Positions 19,245 through 29,929 of a stretch of 50,869 nt of DNA are shown in pieces (the first letter of the stretch is position 1; each line of letters starts with the position of its first letter). The notes beneath the pieces were generated by a model. That model was not told the origin of the DNA. It was given only the letters and a program-made list of their open reading frames with translations, and did not search any database. A program made the translations under genes and the position numbers. This stretch comes from Pseudomonadota bacterium. Its GTDB lineage: Bacteria > Pseudomonadota > Gammaproteobacteria > Burkholderiales > Thiobacillaceae. Location of the stretch: NCBI GenBank assembly GCA_021811235.1, contig JAJZPG010000019.1, positions 1 through 50,869 of the forward strand, in the 5' to 3' direction.

Positions 19245-21085
19245 TCGGGCTGGATTTCGACCAGGGCCATGTCGGGCGTGACCGCGTCGCCCTTCTTGGC
19301 GAAGATGCTGATGACGACGCCGGCGATCGGCGCCTGCACTTCGCTTTCCATCTTCATCGCCTCGATCACCAGCACGCCGTCGCCGGCCTTGACCGTCTGG
19401 CCGACGCTCACCAGCACGTCGACCACGGTGCCGGGCATGGCGGCGGTGACGTGTCCGGGGTGGCTGGCGCGCGGTTTCTGGCCGGGTGCGGCTGCGGCGG
19501 CGGCGGTTTTGCGCGGCGCGCTGTCGCCGACGGTTACCGCGACCTCGTTCAGCGGCTCGACCAGCACTTCTTCCGAGACGCCGTCGATCGAGACGAAGTA
19601 GGGGCGCTGGCTGGCATCGGAGCGGCCGCTGCCGGAGAGCTTGATGTGGTAGGTCTCGCCGTGCAGGGTGATCTTGAATTCGTCGGCGGCGTAGCGCGGG
19701 GCGCTTTCCTGCTGGGCGGCGCCCTGGGGCAGCAGTTGCTCGGCCTTGAGGCTGCCGGCTGCGCGTTCCTGCAGCCAGGTCTTGGCGAGGTCGGGGAACA
19801 TCGCGTAGGTCAGCACGTCCTCGTCGGATTTGGCGAGGCCCTCGATTTCGCCGCGCAGCTTGTCGAGCTCGTCGGCCAGCAGGTCGGCCGGGCGGCAGGT
19901 GGTGACTTCGAGGTCGCCGACGGCGAGCTTGCGCACTTCCTCGTTGACGTGGCCGGGGGCCTTGCCGTAGCGGCCCTGCAGATACAGCTTCACTTCGTTG
20001 GTGACCGACTTGTAGCGTGCGCCGGTGAGCACGTTGAGCGCGGCCTGGGTGCCGACGATCTGCGAAGTCGGCGTGACCAGCGGCGGGTAGCCGAGGTCTT
20101 CGCGCACGCGCGGAATCTCGTCGAGCACGGCATCCATCCGGTCGATCGCGCCCTGCTCCTTCAGCTGGTTGGCGAGGTTGGAAATCATCCCGCCCGGCAC
20201 CTGGTTGATCAGCACGCGGGTGTCGGTGCCGGTAAATTCCGATTCGAACTGCCAGTATTTTTTGCGCACGTCCTTGAAATAGGCCGAGATTTCCTCGATC
20301 AGCGGCAGCGACAGCCCGGTGTCGTAGGCGGTGCCGGCAAGCGCCGCGACCAGGCTTTGCGTGGTGGGGTGGCTGGCGCCTTCGGCAAACGCGCCGACGC
20401 AGGTGTCGATGATGGTCGCCCCGGCTTCCACCGCCTTCATGTGCGTCATGTGCGCCAGTCCCGAGGTGGCGTGGCTGTGGGTATGGATGGGGAGGTGCGT
20501 CGCTTCGCGGATCGCGCACACCAGGTCGTAGGCGGTGTAGGGCGTGAGCAGGCCCGCCATGTCCTTGATCGCGATGGTATCGCAGCCCATCTCGGTCATG
20601 CCCCTGGCAAGCTCGACGAAGTGCGGGATATCGTGCACCGGACTGGTGGTGTAGCAGAGTGCGCCTTCGGCGTGCTTGCCGGCCGCCTTGACCGCTTCGA
20701 TCGAGACCTTGAGATTGCGCAGGTCGTTCATCGCGTCGAACACGCGGAACACGTCGACGCCGTTGTCGGCGGATTTCTTGACGAACGCCCGCACCACGTC
20801 GTCGGAATAGTTGCGGTAGCCGAGCAGGTTCTGTCCGCGCAGCAGCATCTGGATGCGTGTGTTGGGCAGCGCCTTCCGGAGCTTGCGCAAGCGTTCCCAC
20901 GGGTCCTCGCGCAGGAAGCGCACGCAGGCGTCGAAGGTGGCGCCGCCCCAGGCTTCCAGCGACCAGAAGCCCACCTGGTCCAGCTTGCCGCAGATCGGCA
21001 GCATGTCCTCGGTGCGCATGCGGGTGGCTATGAGCGACTGGTGGCCGTCGCGCAGGACGAGATCGGTAACGAAAACTTTGGTCAT
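19241..21085 (-). CDS. pycB: Pyruvate carboxylase subunit B (carboxyltransferase and biotin carrier)
   Basis: This 614-residue protein has an HMGL-like carboxyltransferase TIM barrel (starting VTDLVLRDGHQSL; ~1-280), a conserved PYC/OADA domain (~290-460) and a C-terminal biotinyl domain with K578 in EAMKMESE. The carboxyl group carried on biotin is passed to pyruvate to make oxaloacetate. The same architecture occurs in oxaloacetate decarboxylase alpha subunits. Here the partner is a biotin carboxylase gene one base upstream, and no oadB or oadG membrane subunit gene is present, so the two-subunit pyruvate carboxylase role is favoured. It would feed the TCA cycle as an anaplerotic enzyme. 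Confidence 0.9.
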   Translation of the reverse strand: MTKVFVTDLVLRDGHQSLIATRMRTEDMLPICGKLDQVGFWSLEAWGGATFDACVRFLREDPWERLRKLRKALPNTRIQMLLRGQNLLGYRNYSDDVVRAFVKKSADNGVDVFRVFDAMNDLRNLKVSIEAVKAAGKHAEGALCYTTSPVHDIPHFVELARGMTEMGCDTIAIKDMAGLLTPYTAYDLVCAIREATHLPIHTHSHATSGLAHMTHMKAVEAGATIIDTCVGAFAEGASHPTTQSLVAALAGTAYDTGLSLPLIEEISAYFKDVRKKYWQFESEFTGTDTRVLINQVPGGMISNLANQLKEQGAIDRMDAVLDEIPRVREDLGYPPLVTPTSQIVGTQAALNVLTGARYKSVTNEVKLYLQGRYGKAPGHVNEEVRKLAVGDLEVTTCRPADLLADELDKLRGEIEGLAKSDEDVLTYAMFPDLAKTWLQERAAGSLKAEQLLPQGAAQQESAPRYAADEFKITLHGETYHIKLSGSGRSDASQRPYFVSIDGVSEEVLVEPLNEVAVTVGDSAPRKTAAAAAAPGQKPRASHPGHVTAAMPGTVVDVLVSVGQTVKAGDGVLVIEAMKMESEVQAPIAGVVISIFAKKGDAVTPDMALVEIQPE

Positions 21086-21086
21086 G

Positions 21087-22511
21087 TCAGAGTCCCTGGT
21101 GGGCGGCGATGGCGGCGGCGATGGCGGCGGCGATCACTTCCGGCGGTTTCTTTTCGGTGTACTGGGTGAGTTCGGGATGGGTCTCGACGAAGCTGGTGTT
21201 GAAGCGCCCGCTGCGGAATTCGGGATTCTTCAGGATTTCCTGGTAATAGGGAATCGTCGTCTTGACGCCGTAGACCAGCATGTCGGACAGCGCGCGGCGG
21301 CCGCGCTCGACCGCGGATTCCCAGGTCAGGTTCCACACCGTGAGCTTGGCGCACATCGAGTCGAAGTAGGGCGGGATCACGTAATCGGTGTAGATCGCCG
21401 CGTCGACGCGCACGCCGGGGCCGCCCGGAGAATAGTAGCGGGTGATGCGGCCGAGGCTAGGCAGGAATTCGTTCTTCGGGTCCTCGGCGTTGACCCTGAA
21501 CTCGATTGCGTAGCCGCGATGCTTGATGTCATCCTGCTTGTACTGCAGCGGCTGGCCGTCGGCGATGCGGATCTGTTCCTGCACGATATCGACGCCGGTG
21601 ATGGTCTCGGTGATCGGGTGTTCGACCTGCAGCCGGGTGTTCATCTCCATGAAATAGAACTGGTTGTCCTGGTCGAGCAGGAATTCCACCGTGCCGGCGT
21701 TGACGTAGCCGACCGCCTTGGCTGCGCGCACCGCCAGCTTGCCGATGTACTGGCGTTGCGCCTCGGTCAATTGCGGGCTCGGTGCGATCTCGATCAATTT
21801 TTGATTGCGCCGCTGGATCGAGCAATCGCGCTCGAACAGGTGGATGACGTTGCCCTGCGTGTCGCCGAGGACCTGCACCTCGATGTGCTTCGGCTGGACC
21901 ACGCACTTCTCGACGAAGACCTCGGGCTTGCCGAAGGCCTTGCTGGCTTCCGACACCACGCGGTCGTAGTTCTTCAGCAGGTCCTCTTCGCCGTCGCAGC
22001 GGCGGATGCCGCGGCCGCCGCCGCCGTTGGTCGCCTTCAGCATCACCGGATAGCCGATCTTGTTGGCCAGCGCGCGTGCCTCCTCGACGCTCTCGAGATT
22101 GTGATCGGAGCCGGGCACCACCGGAATGCCGGCGGCGATCATGGCGTTCCTGGCCTGGATCTTGTCGCCCATGCGGCGGATGACCTCGGGCGAGGGGCCG
22201 ATGAAGCGGATGCCGCGACGGGCGCAGATGGTGGCCAGATCGGGATTCTCGGAGAGGAAACCGTAGCCCGGATGCAGGGCGTCGCAGCCCGAGGCGGCGG
22301 CCAGATTCACCAACGTATGCGCGTTCAGATAGCCCAGAATCGGGTCCTTGCCGATGTGATAGGCCTCGTCCGCCTTCTTCACGTGCAGGGCGTGGCGGTC
22401 GGCATCGGTGTAGATGGCGACCGACTTGATGCCGAGCTCGGCGCACGCACGCACGATGCGGACTGCGATCTCGCCGCGGTTGGCGACCAGTATCTTCTTA
22501 ATCATGGTCAC
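21087..22511 (-). CDS. pycA: Pyruvate carboxylase subunit A (biotin carboxylase)
   Basis: This 474-residue ATP-grasp biotin carboxylase charges the biotin of its partner using bicarbonate and ATP. Visible are KILVANRGEIAVRI at the N-terminus, the glycine-rich ATP loop KATNGGGGRGIR, ERDCSIQRRNQKLIE and FMEMNTRLQVEH. It is similar to AccC, but pairing with pycB one base downstream and the absence of accB argue for the pyruvate enzyme. The C-terminus ends in an Ala-Ile-Ala repeat (AAAIAAAIAAHQGL) encoded by ~12-base tandem repeats of GGCGATGGCGGC, a plausible slippage product. It is divergent from yceD; the consensus promoter in between faces yceD. Confidence 0.9.
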   Translation of the reverse strand: MTMIKKILVANRGEIAVRIVRACAELGIKSVAIYTDADRHALHVKKADEAYHIGKDPILGYLNAHTLVNLAAASGCDALHPGYGFLSENPDLATICARRGIRFIGPSPEVIRRMGDKIQARNAMIAAGIPVVPGSDHNLESVEEARALANKIGYPVMLKATNGGGGRGIRRCDGEEDLLKNYDRVVSEASKAFGKPEVFVEKCVVQPKHIEVQVLGDTQGNVIHLFERDCSIQRRNQKLIEIAPSPQLTEAQRQYIGKLAVRAAKAVGYVNAGTVEFLLDQDNQFYFMEMNTRLQVEHPITETITGVDIVQEQIRIADGQPLQYKQDDIKHRGYAIEFRVNAEDPKNEFLPSLGRITRYYSPGGPGVRVDAAIYTDYVIPPYFDSMCAKLTVWNLTWESAVERGRRALSDMLVYGVKTTIPYYQEILKNPEFRSGRFNTSFVETHPELTQYTEKKPPEVIAAAIAAAIAAHQGL

Positions 22512-22518
22512 CGTCTCT

Positions 22519-22547
22519 TTGACAAAAATAACGACAAATCATATTAT
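22519..22547 (+). promoter_or_regulatory. Near-consensus promoter of the fatty-acid superoperon
   Basis: TTGACA (22519-22524) and TATTAT (22542-22547) are separated by exactly 17 bases, all A/T-rich. The start would be near 22554, upstream of yceD. The -35 hexamer lies only 7 bases from the pycA start codon on the other strand. Confidence 0.85.
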
Positions 22548-22623
22548 TGCGGGCTAATGTTTAAACCGGGTGCGTCATGTCGTGTCCAGGCACGGCGCCC
22601 CAGCAGGCGGGGTCGGGTGCGTC

Positions 22624-23043
22624 ATGATGCAAGCTGTTGAGGTCGATCCCCGGCGTTTCTGCAGAGGCAAGCAGTCGTGGGAAACCCAGTCGGACGTCTC
22701 TGCGTTTCCGCGTCTGGCCCATGAATTTACGCAAGGCGGGCTGTTCTGTCGAGTCGACGGTGATGCGGATGCGCAAGGCGGGCTGCTTTTTCACCTGACG
22801 ATACGCGGTACGGTGGAGATGACCTGCCAGCGCTGCCTGGGTGGCATGCAGCATGCGGTGCAGATCGAACGCACGCTGCATCTGGCGCGCAACGAAACCG
22901 AGCTGGAACGGCTCGATGCATTGCCCGACAGCGATGCCATCCTGGCCGGCGAAACGATCGATCTGGTTGCGCTGGTTGAAGACGAAGTGTTGTTGAGCCT
23001 GCCCCTGGCGGCCATGCACGCAGAAGGTGAATGCCCCGCTTGA
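22624..23043 (+). CDS. yceD: YceD/DUF177 family protein
   Basis: This 139-residue protein belongs to the YceD/DUF177 family, which precedes rpmF in most bacteria and has been linked to 23S rRNA accumulation. The conserved CQRCLGGM (metal-binding-like cysteine pair) and the ETIDLVALVEDEVLLSLPLAAMH segment are present. The start is uncertain: ATG at 22624, the next codon ATG at 22627, or GTG at 22570. I choose 22624 because the product then begins like its relatives. The leader carries two copies of CGGGTGCGTCATG (about 22567 and 22614). The gene is 29 bases upstream of rpmF and first in the superoperon. Confidence 0.88.
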   Translation: MMQAVEVDPRRFCRGKQSWETQSDVSAFPRLAHEFTQGGLFCRVDGDADAQGGLLFHLTIRGTVEMTCQRCLGGMQHAVQIERTLHLARNETELERLDALPDSDAILAGETIDLVALVEDEVLLSLPLAAMHAEGECPA

Positions 23044-23072
23044 GGGGCGCACGAATTTTTAAGGAGTAAGAA

Positions 23073-23252
23073 ATGGCAGTCCAACAGAACAAGAAGTCCC
23101 CGTCCAAGCGTGGCATGCATCGCTCGCACGACTTCCTGACCAACCCGCCGCTGGCCGTCGAGCCGACCACCGGCGAAACGCATCTGCGCCACCATATCAG
23201 CCCCAACGGCTTTTATCGCGGCCGCAAGGTCGTCAAGGCCAAGGGCGAGTAA
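23073..23252 (+). CDS. rpmF: Ribosomal protein bL32
   Basis: This 59-residue large-subunit ribosomal protein begins [20 protein letters not shown], the diagnostic bL32 N-terminus, and ends in a basic [11 protein letters not shown] tail. A strong ribosome site AAGGAG (23061-23066) precedes ATG at 23073. The C-terminal zinc cysteines of some bL32 proteins are absent, as is normal for the zinc-free proteobacterial form. Its position between yceD and plsX is the conserved one that links ribosome and membrane synthesis. Confidence 0.96.
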   Translation: MAVQQNKKSPSKRGMHRSHDFLTNPPLAVEPTTGETHLRHHISPNGFYRGRKVVKAKGE

Positions 23253-23321
23253 TTTCCTCGCGCGCCACGGGCCTGATCGTTGCGGCCCGGCGCGTTCTGC
23301 CCAGCCCACGTTTCCGGCTGT

Positions 23322-24341
23322 ATGAGAAACATCACAGTCGCCATCGACGTCATGGGGGGCGACCACGGTCCCCATGTCACCGTCCCGGCGGCGATCCGCT
23401 GTCTCGCGCGCCATCCTGACCTGAATGTGATTCTGGTCGGTCCGCAGGACATTGTCGCCGCCGAACTGAAAGCGCGGCGGACCCAGCCCGGCCCCCGTCT
23501 CATCGTCCGCCATGCCAGCCAGGTGGTGGCGATGGATGAGCCCCCCGCGCTGGCCTTGCGCGGCAAGAAGGATTCCTCGATGCGCGTCGCCATCGACCTC
23601 GTCAAGTCCGGCGAGGCCGACGCCTGCGTGTCGGCCGGCAACACCGGCGCCCTGATGGCGACCGCACGCTTCGTGCTGAAGACCCTGCCCGGCATCGACC
23701 GTCCGGCGATCGCCGCCGTGATGCCGACGACCCGCGGCCATGCGCTGGTGCTCGACATGGGCGCCAACGTCGATTGCACTGCCGAGCACCTGCTGCAATT
23801 CGGCATCATGGGCGCCATGCTGGTGTCGGCGGTGGAACACAAGCCGAATCCGAGCGTGGGCCTCCTGAACATCGGCGAGGAAGACATCAAGGGCAACGAG
23901 ATGGTGAAGCAGGCGGCCGAATTGCTGCGCGACAGCCATCTCAATTTCTACGGCAACGTCGAAGGCAACGACATATTCAAGGGCACGACCGACGTGGTGG
24001 TGTGCGACGGCTTCGTCGGCAACGTCACGCTGAAGGCCTCCGAGGGCCTGGCCAAGATGATTTCCACTACGCTGCGCGCCGAGTTCAAGCGCAGCTGGCT
24101 GACCCGGCTGGCCGGCTTGGCCGCCTTGCCGGTGCTGAATGCCTTCAAGCGCCGGATGGACCCGCGTCGCTACAACGGTGCCACGCTGCTGGGCCTGAAA
24201 GGCGTGGTGGTGAAAAGCCACGGCTCGGCCGACCGCTTTGCTTTCGAACACGCGATCGAAACCGCCAGCGACGAAGTCCGCAACAACGTGCTGAAACGCA
24301 TCACCGACCAGATCCAACTCCTGCAACGGGTGGCCGCTTGA
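23322..24341 (+). CDS. plsX: Phosphate acyltransferase
   Basis: PlsX converts acyl-ACP to acyl-phosphate at the start of phospholipid synthesis. The 339-residue protein shows the family N-terminus [14 protein letters not shown], the [11 protein letters not shown] segment, DMGANVDCT and [19 protein letters not shown] at 23322 is chosen as the usual start, 10-12 residues before the DVMGGD motif; an upstream in-frame start at 23280 would add 14 residues with no family match. It follows rpmF by 69 bases and overlaps fabH by 4 bases (TTGA). Confidence 0.96.
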   Translation: MRNITVAIDVMGGDHGPHVTVPAAIRCLARHPDLNVILVGPQDIVAAELKARRTQPGPRLIVRHASQVVAMDEPPALALRGKKDSSMRVAIDLVKSGEADACVSAGNTGALMATARFVLKTLPGIDRPAIAAVMPTTRGHALVLDMGANVDCTAEHLLQFGIMGAMLVSAVEHKPNPSVGLLNIGEEDIKGNEMVKQAAELLRDSHLNFYGNVEGNDIFKGTTDVVVCDGFVGNVTLKASEGLAKMISTTLRAEFKRSWLTRLAGLAALPVLNAFKRRMDPRRYNGATLLGLKGVVVKSHGSADRFAFEHAIETASDEVRNNVLKRITDQIQLLQRVAA

Positions 24342-25297
24342 CCTATTCCCGCATACTCGGCACCGGCAGTTATCTGCCGGCGCGCATCCTCACCAACGCC
24401 GATCTTGAGAAACTGGTCGAGACCAACGATCAATGGATCGTCGAGCGCACCGGCATCCGCGAGCGCCACATCGCCGCCGAGGGCGAATTCACCAGCGATC
24501 TCGCGACCCAGGCAGCGCGTGCGGCGCTCGATGCGGCGGGACTTTCCCCCGACGACATCGACCTGCTGCTGGTCGCCACCACCACGCCCGACCTGGTGTT
24601 CCCCAGCACCGCATGCATCGTGCAGTCCAAGCTCGGTATGACCAACGGCAAGCCGGCGTTCGACCTGCAGGCGGTGTGCAGCGGTTTCGTCTACGCGCTC
24701 TCGGTGGCCGACCAGTTCGTCAAGACCGGTGCGGCGAAGCACGTGCTGGTGATCGGGGCCGAGACGCTGTCGCGCATCACCGACTGGAACGACCGCAGCA
24801 ACTGCATCCTGTGGGGCGACGGCGCCGGTGCCGTGGTGCTGGGGGCGTCCGCCGAACCGGGCATCCTCGCCACCCATATCCACGCCGACGGCCGCCACAA
24901 GGAATTGCTGCGCACCACCACCGGCGCGTCGACCGGTCTGCACGAACCGGCGCTCATGCGCATGGAAGGCAACGCCGTGTTCAAGATGGCGGTCAACACG
25001 CTCGACCGCATCGTCGACGAGACGCTGGAAGCCAACGGTCTGCAGAAGTCCGACATCGACTGGCTGGTGCCGCACCAGGCCAACATCCGCATCATTTCAG
25101 CCACGGCCAAGAAGCTCGGCATGAGCATGGACAACGTGGTGACCACGGTGGCCGGCCATGGCAACACCTCGGCCGCTTCGGTGCCGCTGGCGTTCGACGT
25201 CGCGGTACGCGACGGCCGCATCCAGCGCGGCCAGACGGTGCTGATGGAAGCCTTCGGCGGCGGCTTCACATGGGGCTCCGCGCTCCTCAGATACTAA
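24338..25297 (+). CDS. fabH: 3-oxoacyl-ACP synthase III
   Basis: FabH starts type II fatty-acid synthesis by condensing acetyl-CoA with malonyl-ACP. The 319-residue protein has the triad C114 (AVCSGF), H246 (VPHQANIRI) and N276 (GHGNTSA), nearly the E. coli positions (112/244/274). The start is the rare codon TTG at 24338, which overlaps the plsX stop (TTGA) and gives the family-typical [14 protein letters not shown]; no ATG or GTG would give a sensible N-terminus. Translation probably depends on coupling to plsX. Confidence 0.95.
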   Translation: MTYSRILGTGSYLPARILTNADLEKLVETNDQWIVERTGIRERHIAAEGEFTSDLATQAARAALDAAGLSPDDIDLLLVATTTPDLVFPSTACIVQSKLGMTNGKPAFDLQAVCSGFVYALSVADQFVKTGAAKHVLVIGAETLSRITDWNDRSNCILWGDGAGAVVLGASAEPGILATHIHADGRHKELLRTTTGASTGLHEPALMRMEGNAVFKMAVNTLDRIVDETLEANGLQKSDIDWLVPHQANIRIISATAKKLGMSMDNVVTTVAGHGNTSAASVPLAFDVAVRDGRIQRGQTVLMEAFGGGFTWGSALLRY

Positions 25298-25309
25298 GAA
25301 AGACACGTG

Positions 25310-26233
25310 ATGAAACTTGCATTCGTTTTCCCCGGACAGGGTTCGCAATCGGTCGGCATGATGCAGGGCTGGGGCGATCGTCCCGAAGTGCGCGCCACCT
25401 TTGCCGAAGCGTCCGACGCGCTGGGACAGGATTTGTGGACGCTGGTGGCCGACGGCCCGGTTGATCTGCTCAACCAGACGGTCAACACGCAGCCGGCGAT
25501 GCTGGCGGCCGACATTGCCGCCTGGCGCGTATGGCAGGCGGCAGGCGGTGCGACGCCTGCGATGCTGGCGGGCCACAGCCTCGGCGAATACGCTGCGCTG
25601 GTGGCGGCAGGCTCCCTGAATTTTGCCGACGCCGTCAAACTGGTGCGTTTCCGCGCCGAAGCGATGCAGGCGGCCGTGCCGGAAGGTGTCGGCGCGATGG
25701 CGGCGATCCTCGGGCTGGACGATGACGCGGTGCGCGCGGTGTGCGCAGAGGCGGCAGCGGGCGAAGTGGCCGAGGCGGTGAACCTCAATTCGCCCGGCCA
25801 GGTGGTCATCGCCGGCAACAAGGCGGCGGTCGAACGCGCCATGGCGCTGGCGAAGGACAAGGGCGCCAAGCGTGCGCTGCCGCTGCCGGTCAGCGTGCCG
25901 TCGCATTCCTCGCTGATGCAGCCGGCTGCGGACAAGCTGCTGGCGCATCTGCAAGGCGTGGCGATCGCCACGCCCGCCATTCCCGTGTTGCACAACACCG
26001 ATGTGCAAAGCCACGCCGAAGCTGAGGCAATTCGAATGGCGCTGGCGAAACAACTGCACACACCGGTGCGCTGGGTCGAGACCGTGCAGGCACTGAAGGC
26101 CGCCGGCATCGAACGCGTGCTCGAATGCGGCCCCGGCAAGGTGCTGGCCGGCCTCAACAAGCGCATCGACGACAGCCTGCCCGCGCTGGCGCTGGTGGAC
26201 GAAGCCAGCCTGCAAGCCGCACTGAACAACTGA
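25310..26233 (+). CDS. fabD: Malonyl-CoA:ACP transacylase
   Basis: FabD loads malonate from CoA onto acyl carrier protein. The 307-residue protein has the nucleophile S90 in AGHSLGEYAAL and H199 in VPSHSSLM, two residues from the E. coli positions, plus the FPGQGSQ N-terminal motif. ATG at 25310 is preferred to the GTG directly before it. It lies 12 bases after fabH and 11 bases before fabG. Confidence 0.96.
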   Translation: MKLAFVFPGQGSQSVGMMQGWGDRPEVRATFAEASDALGQDLWTLVADGPVDLLNQTVNTQPAMLAADIAAWRVWQAAGGATPAMLAGHSLGEYAALVAAGSLNFADAVKLVRFRAEAMQAAVPEGVGAMAAILGLDDDAVRAVCAEAAAGEVAEAVNLNSPGQVVIAGNKAAVERAMALAKDKGAKRALPLPVSVPSHSSLMQPAADKLLAHLQGVAIATPAIPVLHNTDVQSHAEAEAIRMALAKQLHTPVRWVETVQALKAAGIERVLECGPGKVLAGLNKRIDDSLPALALVDEASLQAALNN

Positions 26234-26244
26234 CAGGAGACACC

Positions 26245-27015
26245 ATGCAGCAAGGACGCCTCGCGCAAGGCGCGAATTTTGAAGGACAAGTGGCTCTCGT
26301 GACCGGCGCCAGCCGCGGAATCGGCCAGGCCATCGCGCTGGCGCTTGGCAATTCGGGCGCTACCGTGGTCGGCACCGCGACCAGCGACAAGGGCGCGCAG
26401 GCGATTAGCGACTATCTGGCTGCCGCCGGCATCAAGGGCGGCGGCATGAAGCTGAACGTCACCGACGCCGCCGAAGTCGACGCCGTCATCGCGGCGATCG
26501 AAAAGGATTTCGGCGCCATCAGCATCCTGGTCAACAACGCCGGCATCACCCGCGACAACCTCTTGATGCGGATGAAGGACGAGGAGTGGGACGACATCCT
26601 GGCGACCAATCTCACCTCCGTATTCCGTTTGTCGCGCGCGGTGCTGCGCGCGATGATGAAGGCACGCGCAGGACGCATCATCTCCATCGCTTCGGTGGTG
26701 GGCGCGATGGGCAATGCCGGACAGACCAATTACAGCGCCGCCAAGGCGGGCATCATGGGCTTCACCAAGTCGCTCGCGCGCGAAGTCGGCAGCCGCAACA
26801 TCACCGTCAACTGCGTGGCGCCGGGTTTCATCGACACCGACATGACGCGCGCGCTGCCGGAAGCGCAGCGCCAGGCCTTGCTGGCCCACATCCCGCTGGG
26901 GCGGCTGGGCGCAGCGGAAGACATCGCTGCCGCGGTCGCGTTCCTGGCGTCGCCCGCGGCGGCCTATATTTCGGGCACGACCCTGCATGTCAACGGCGGC
27001 ATGTACATGGCGTGA
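26245..27015 (+). CDS. fabG: 3-oxoacyl-ACP reductase
   Basis: This NADPH-dependent short-chain reductase of the elongation cycle has 256 residues. The nucleotide-binding TGASRGIG (20-27), NNAG (97-100) and the catalytic S150, Y163, K167 are all present, shifted by 12 from E. coli because of an N-terminal extension of about 12 residues (MQQGRLAQGANF). ATG at 26245 follows the ribosome site CAGGAGA; a later start in frame is not obvious, so the extension is probably real. The C-terminal HVNGGMYMA is the FabG signature. Confidence 0.96.
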   Translation: MQQGRLAQGANFEGQVALVTGASRGIGQAIALALGNSGATVVGTATSDKGAQAISDYLAAAGIKGGGMKLNVTDAAEVDAVIAAIEKDFGAISILVNNAGITRDNLLMRMKDEEWDDILATNLTSVFRLSRAVLRAMMKARAGRIISIASVVGAMGNAGQTNYSAAKAGIMGFTKSLAREVGSRNITVNCVAPGFIDTDMTRALPEAQRQALLAHIPLGRLGAAEDIAAAVAFLASPAAAYISGTTLHVNGGMYMA

Positions 27016-27065
27016 CCGCCACCTAAAGTTTGGTAAAATCGACCGGCTTCAATTTCGTTGAAGCC
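27012..27065 (+). promoter_or_regulatory. Internal acpP promoter and leader hairpin
   Basis: An extended -10 element (TG-G-TAAAAT, 27031-27039) has a weak -35 GTGACC (27012-27017) 16 bases upstream, overlapping the fabG stop. Just after it, GGCTTCAA (27045-27052) and TTGAAGCC (27058-27065) form a perfect 8-bp hairpin with loop TTTCG, without a strong T-run. A separate acpP promoter would explain how ACP is made in excess over the enzymes. Confidence 0.6.
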
Positions 27066-27087
27066 TTATTTCAAGAGAGGATCAGGA

Positions 27088-27321
27088 ATGGATAACGTAC
27101 AGCGTGTAATCAAAGTCGTCGCCGAGCAATTGGGCGTGAACGAGGCAGACATCAAGAACGAGTCTTCCTTCGTGGGCGACCTGGGCGCTGACTCGCTCGA
27201 CACCGTTGAATTGGTGATGGCGCTGGAAGAGGAATTCGGCTGTGAAATCCCCGACGAGGATGCGGAAAAGATCACCACCGTGCAGCAGGCTATCGACTAC
27301 GTCAACAGCCACTCGAACTGA
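27088..27321 (+). CDS. acpP: Acyl carrier protein
   Basis: This 77-residue acidic carrier holds growing fatty acyl chains on 4'-phosphopantetheine. The attachment site is S36 in [10 protein letters not shown], identical in position to E. coli, followed by the helix [16 protein letters not shown] that docks partner enzymes. ATG at 27088 follows GAGAGG at about 27075. It has its own apparent promoter and leader hairpin and lies 32 bases before fabF. Confidence 0.97.
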   Translation: MDNVQRVIKVVAEQLGVNEADIKNESSFVGDLGADSLDTVELVMALEEEFGCEIPDEDAEKITTVQQAIDYVNSHSN

Positions 27322-27353
27322 TCGTTCATAGCCAGCAAGAAAAGGACTGACTT

Positions 27354-28582
<1,229 letters not shown>

Positions 28583-28586
<4 letters not shown>

Positions 28587-29929
28587 CCGGCGCCGCGGAT
28601 CGCCCGAGTGGTCCCGAAATCCGGGAATGGCCGCGGCAGCAGTGGCCTGACCTGATCGGCCTTGCGGCCGCGCACCCGCAGCGTTATCCAGGTCTCATCC
28701 TGAGCAGCGGCGATGCCGGCTGGGACGTGCTGTTCGCCTTCCCGCAGGACGTTGTCCGCATCGATGCTGCCGATGGCCTGGCAACATTGCAGGAACATCC
28801 CGCGATGCAACTGCGCCCTGTTCCACCCGAATCCCATCATGATCATGGCTTGCCGTTCAGCGGCGGCTGGTTGTGTGCGCTCGGCTACGAACTGGGCGGG
28901 CTGTTCGAGCCCAGCGCAGGGCGGGTCGAGGATGTGGAATTCCCTGCTGCCTGGCTGGCGCGCATCCCCGCGGCGATCCTGTTCGAGCGCGCCACCGGCC
29001 GTTGCCTGCTGATGGCCGAGGCGGGGCAGGGCGCGCTGCTCGATTGCATGCAAGGCGATCTGGCGGGACCTCAGCCGCCCCTGGCGGAGATCCCGGCCAT
29101 GCAGGCCCTGCGCGAGGACGACCCCGCCGCGTTTCTGGAGGGCGTCGCATGCATCCAGGATTACATCCGCGCCGGCGACGTGTTTCAGGTCAATCTGTCG
29201 CGCGGCTGGCGGGCGGAATTCGCCGCGCCGGTCCCCGCCACGGCGCTGTTCGCTCGCCTGATGCAGAAGAACCCGGCGCCGTTTTCCGCCCTGCTGCAGA
29301 TGGGCGAATGGGCGATCGTCAGTTCGTCGCCCGAGCGCCTGGTGCGGCTCGGCCGCGACGGCGTGCTCGAGACGCGGCCGATCGCCGGCACCCATCCCCG
29401 CAGCGAGGACGCGGCGGAGGACGCCGCATTGCGCGCGCGGCTGGAAGCGCATCCCAAGGAGCGCGCCGAGCACGTGATGCTGGTCGACCTCGAGCGCAAC
29501 GACCTTGGCCGCGTGTGCGAACCCGGCAGCGTCGAGGTCGCGGCGCTGATGGAAATCGCCAGCTACCGCCACGTGCACCACATCGAATCGACCGTGCGCG
29601 GCCGGCTGCGTGCCGGGGTGAGCGTGTACGACGCCTTGCGCGCGGTGTTTCCCGGCGGCACCATCACCGGCTGCCCCAAGGTACGCACCATGCAGATCAT
29701 CCGCGAACTCGAGCAGACGCCGCGCCGCAGCTATACCGGCAGCGTCGGCTATATCAATCGCGACGGCAGCTTCGATTTCAACATCCTCATCCGCAGTTTC
29801 CTGCTGCGCGGCAGCGAAGTCGGTTTTCGCGCCGGCGCCGGCATCGTGGCGGATTCGGTCGCTGCGCGCGAACTCGACGAGACGCGCGCCAAGGCGCGCG
29901 GCCTGCTGCGCGCGCTGGAGGCGGCATGA
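28583..29929 (+). CDS. pabB: Aminodeoxychorismate synthase component I
   Basis: This 448-residue chorismate-utilising enzyme makes 4-amino-4-deoxychorismate for folate, with ammonia from a PabA-type glutaminase not seen in the window. The catalytic domain (~180-448) has [31 protein letters not shown] and GYINRDG. At 266-270 it reads PIAGT, not PIKGT: A268 replaces the lysine that binds chorismate covalently in E. coli PabB. PIAGT is typical of anthranilate synthase but also of a known lysine-free PabB subclass. Coupling to pabC (ATGA) favours PabB. The start is TTG at 28583, overlapping the fabF stop. Confidence 0.87.

Noticed and set aside
19241-22511. Oxaloacetate decarboxylase sodium pump as an alternative reading of the biotin enzyme pair
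   Set aside because: No beta or gamma membrane subunit gene is present, and the alpha-like subunit is coupled to a biotin carboxylase, which fits two-subunit pyruvate carboxylase.
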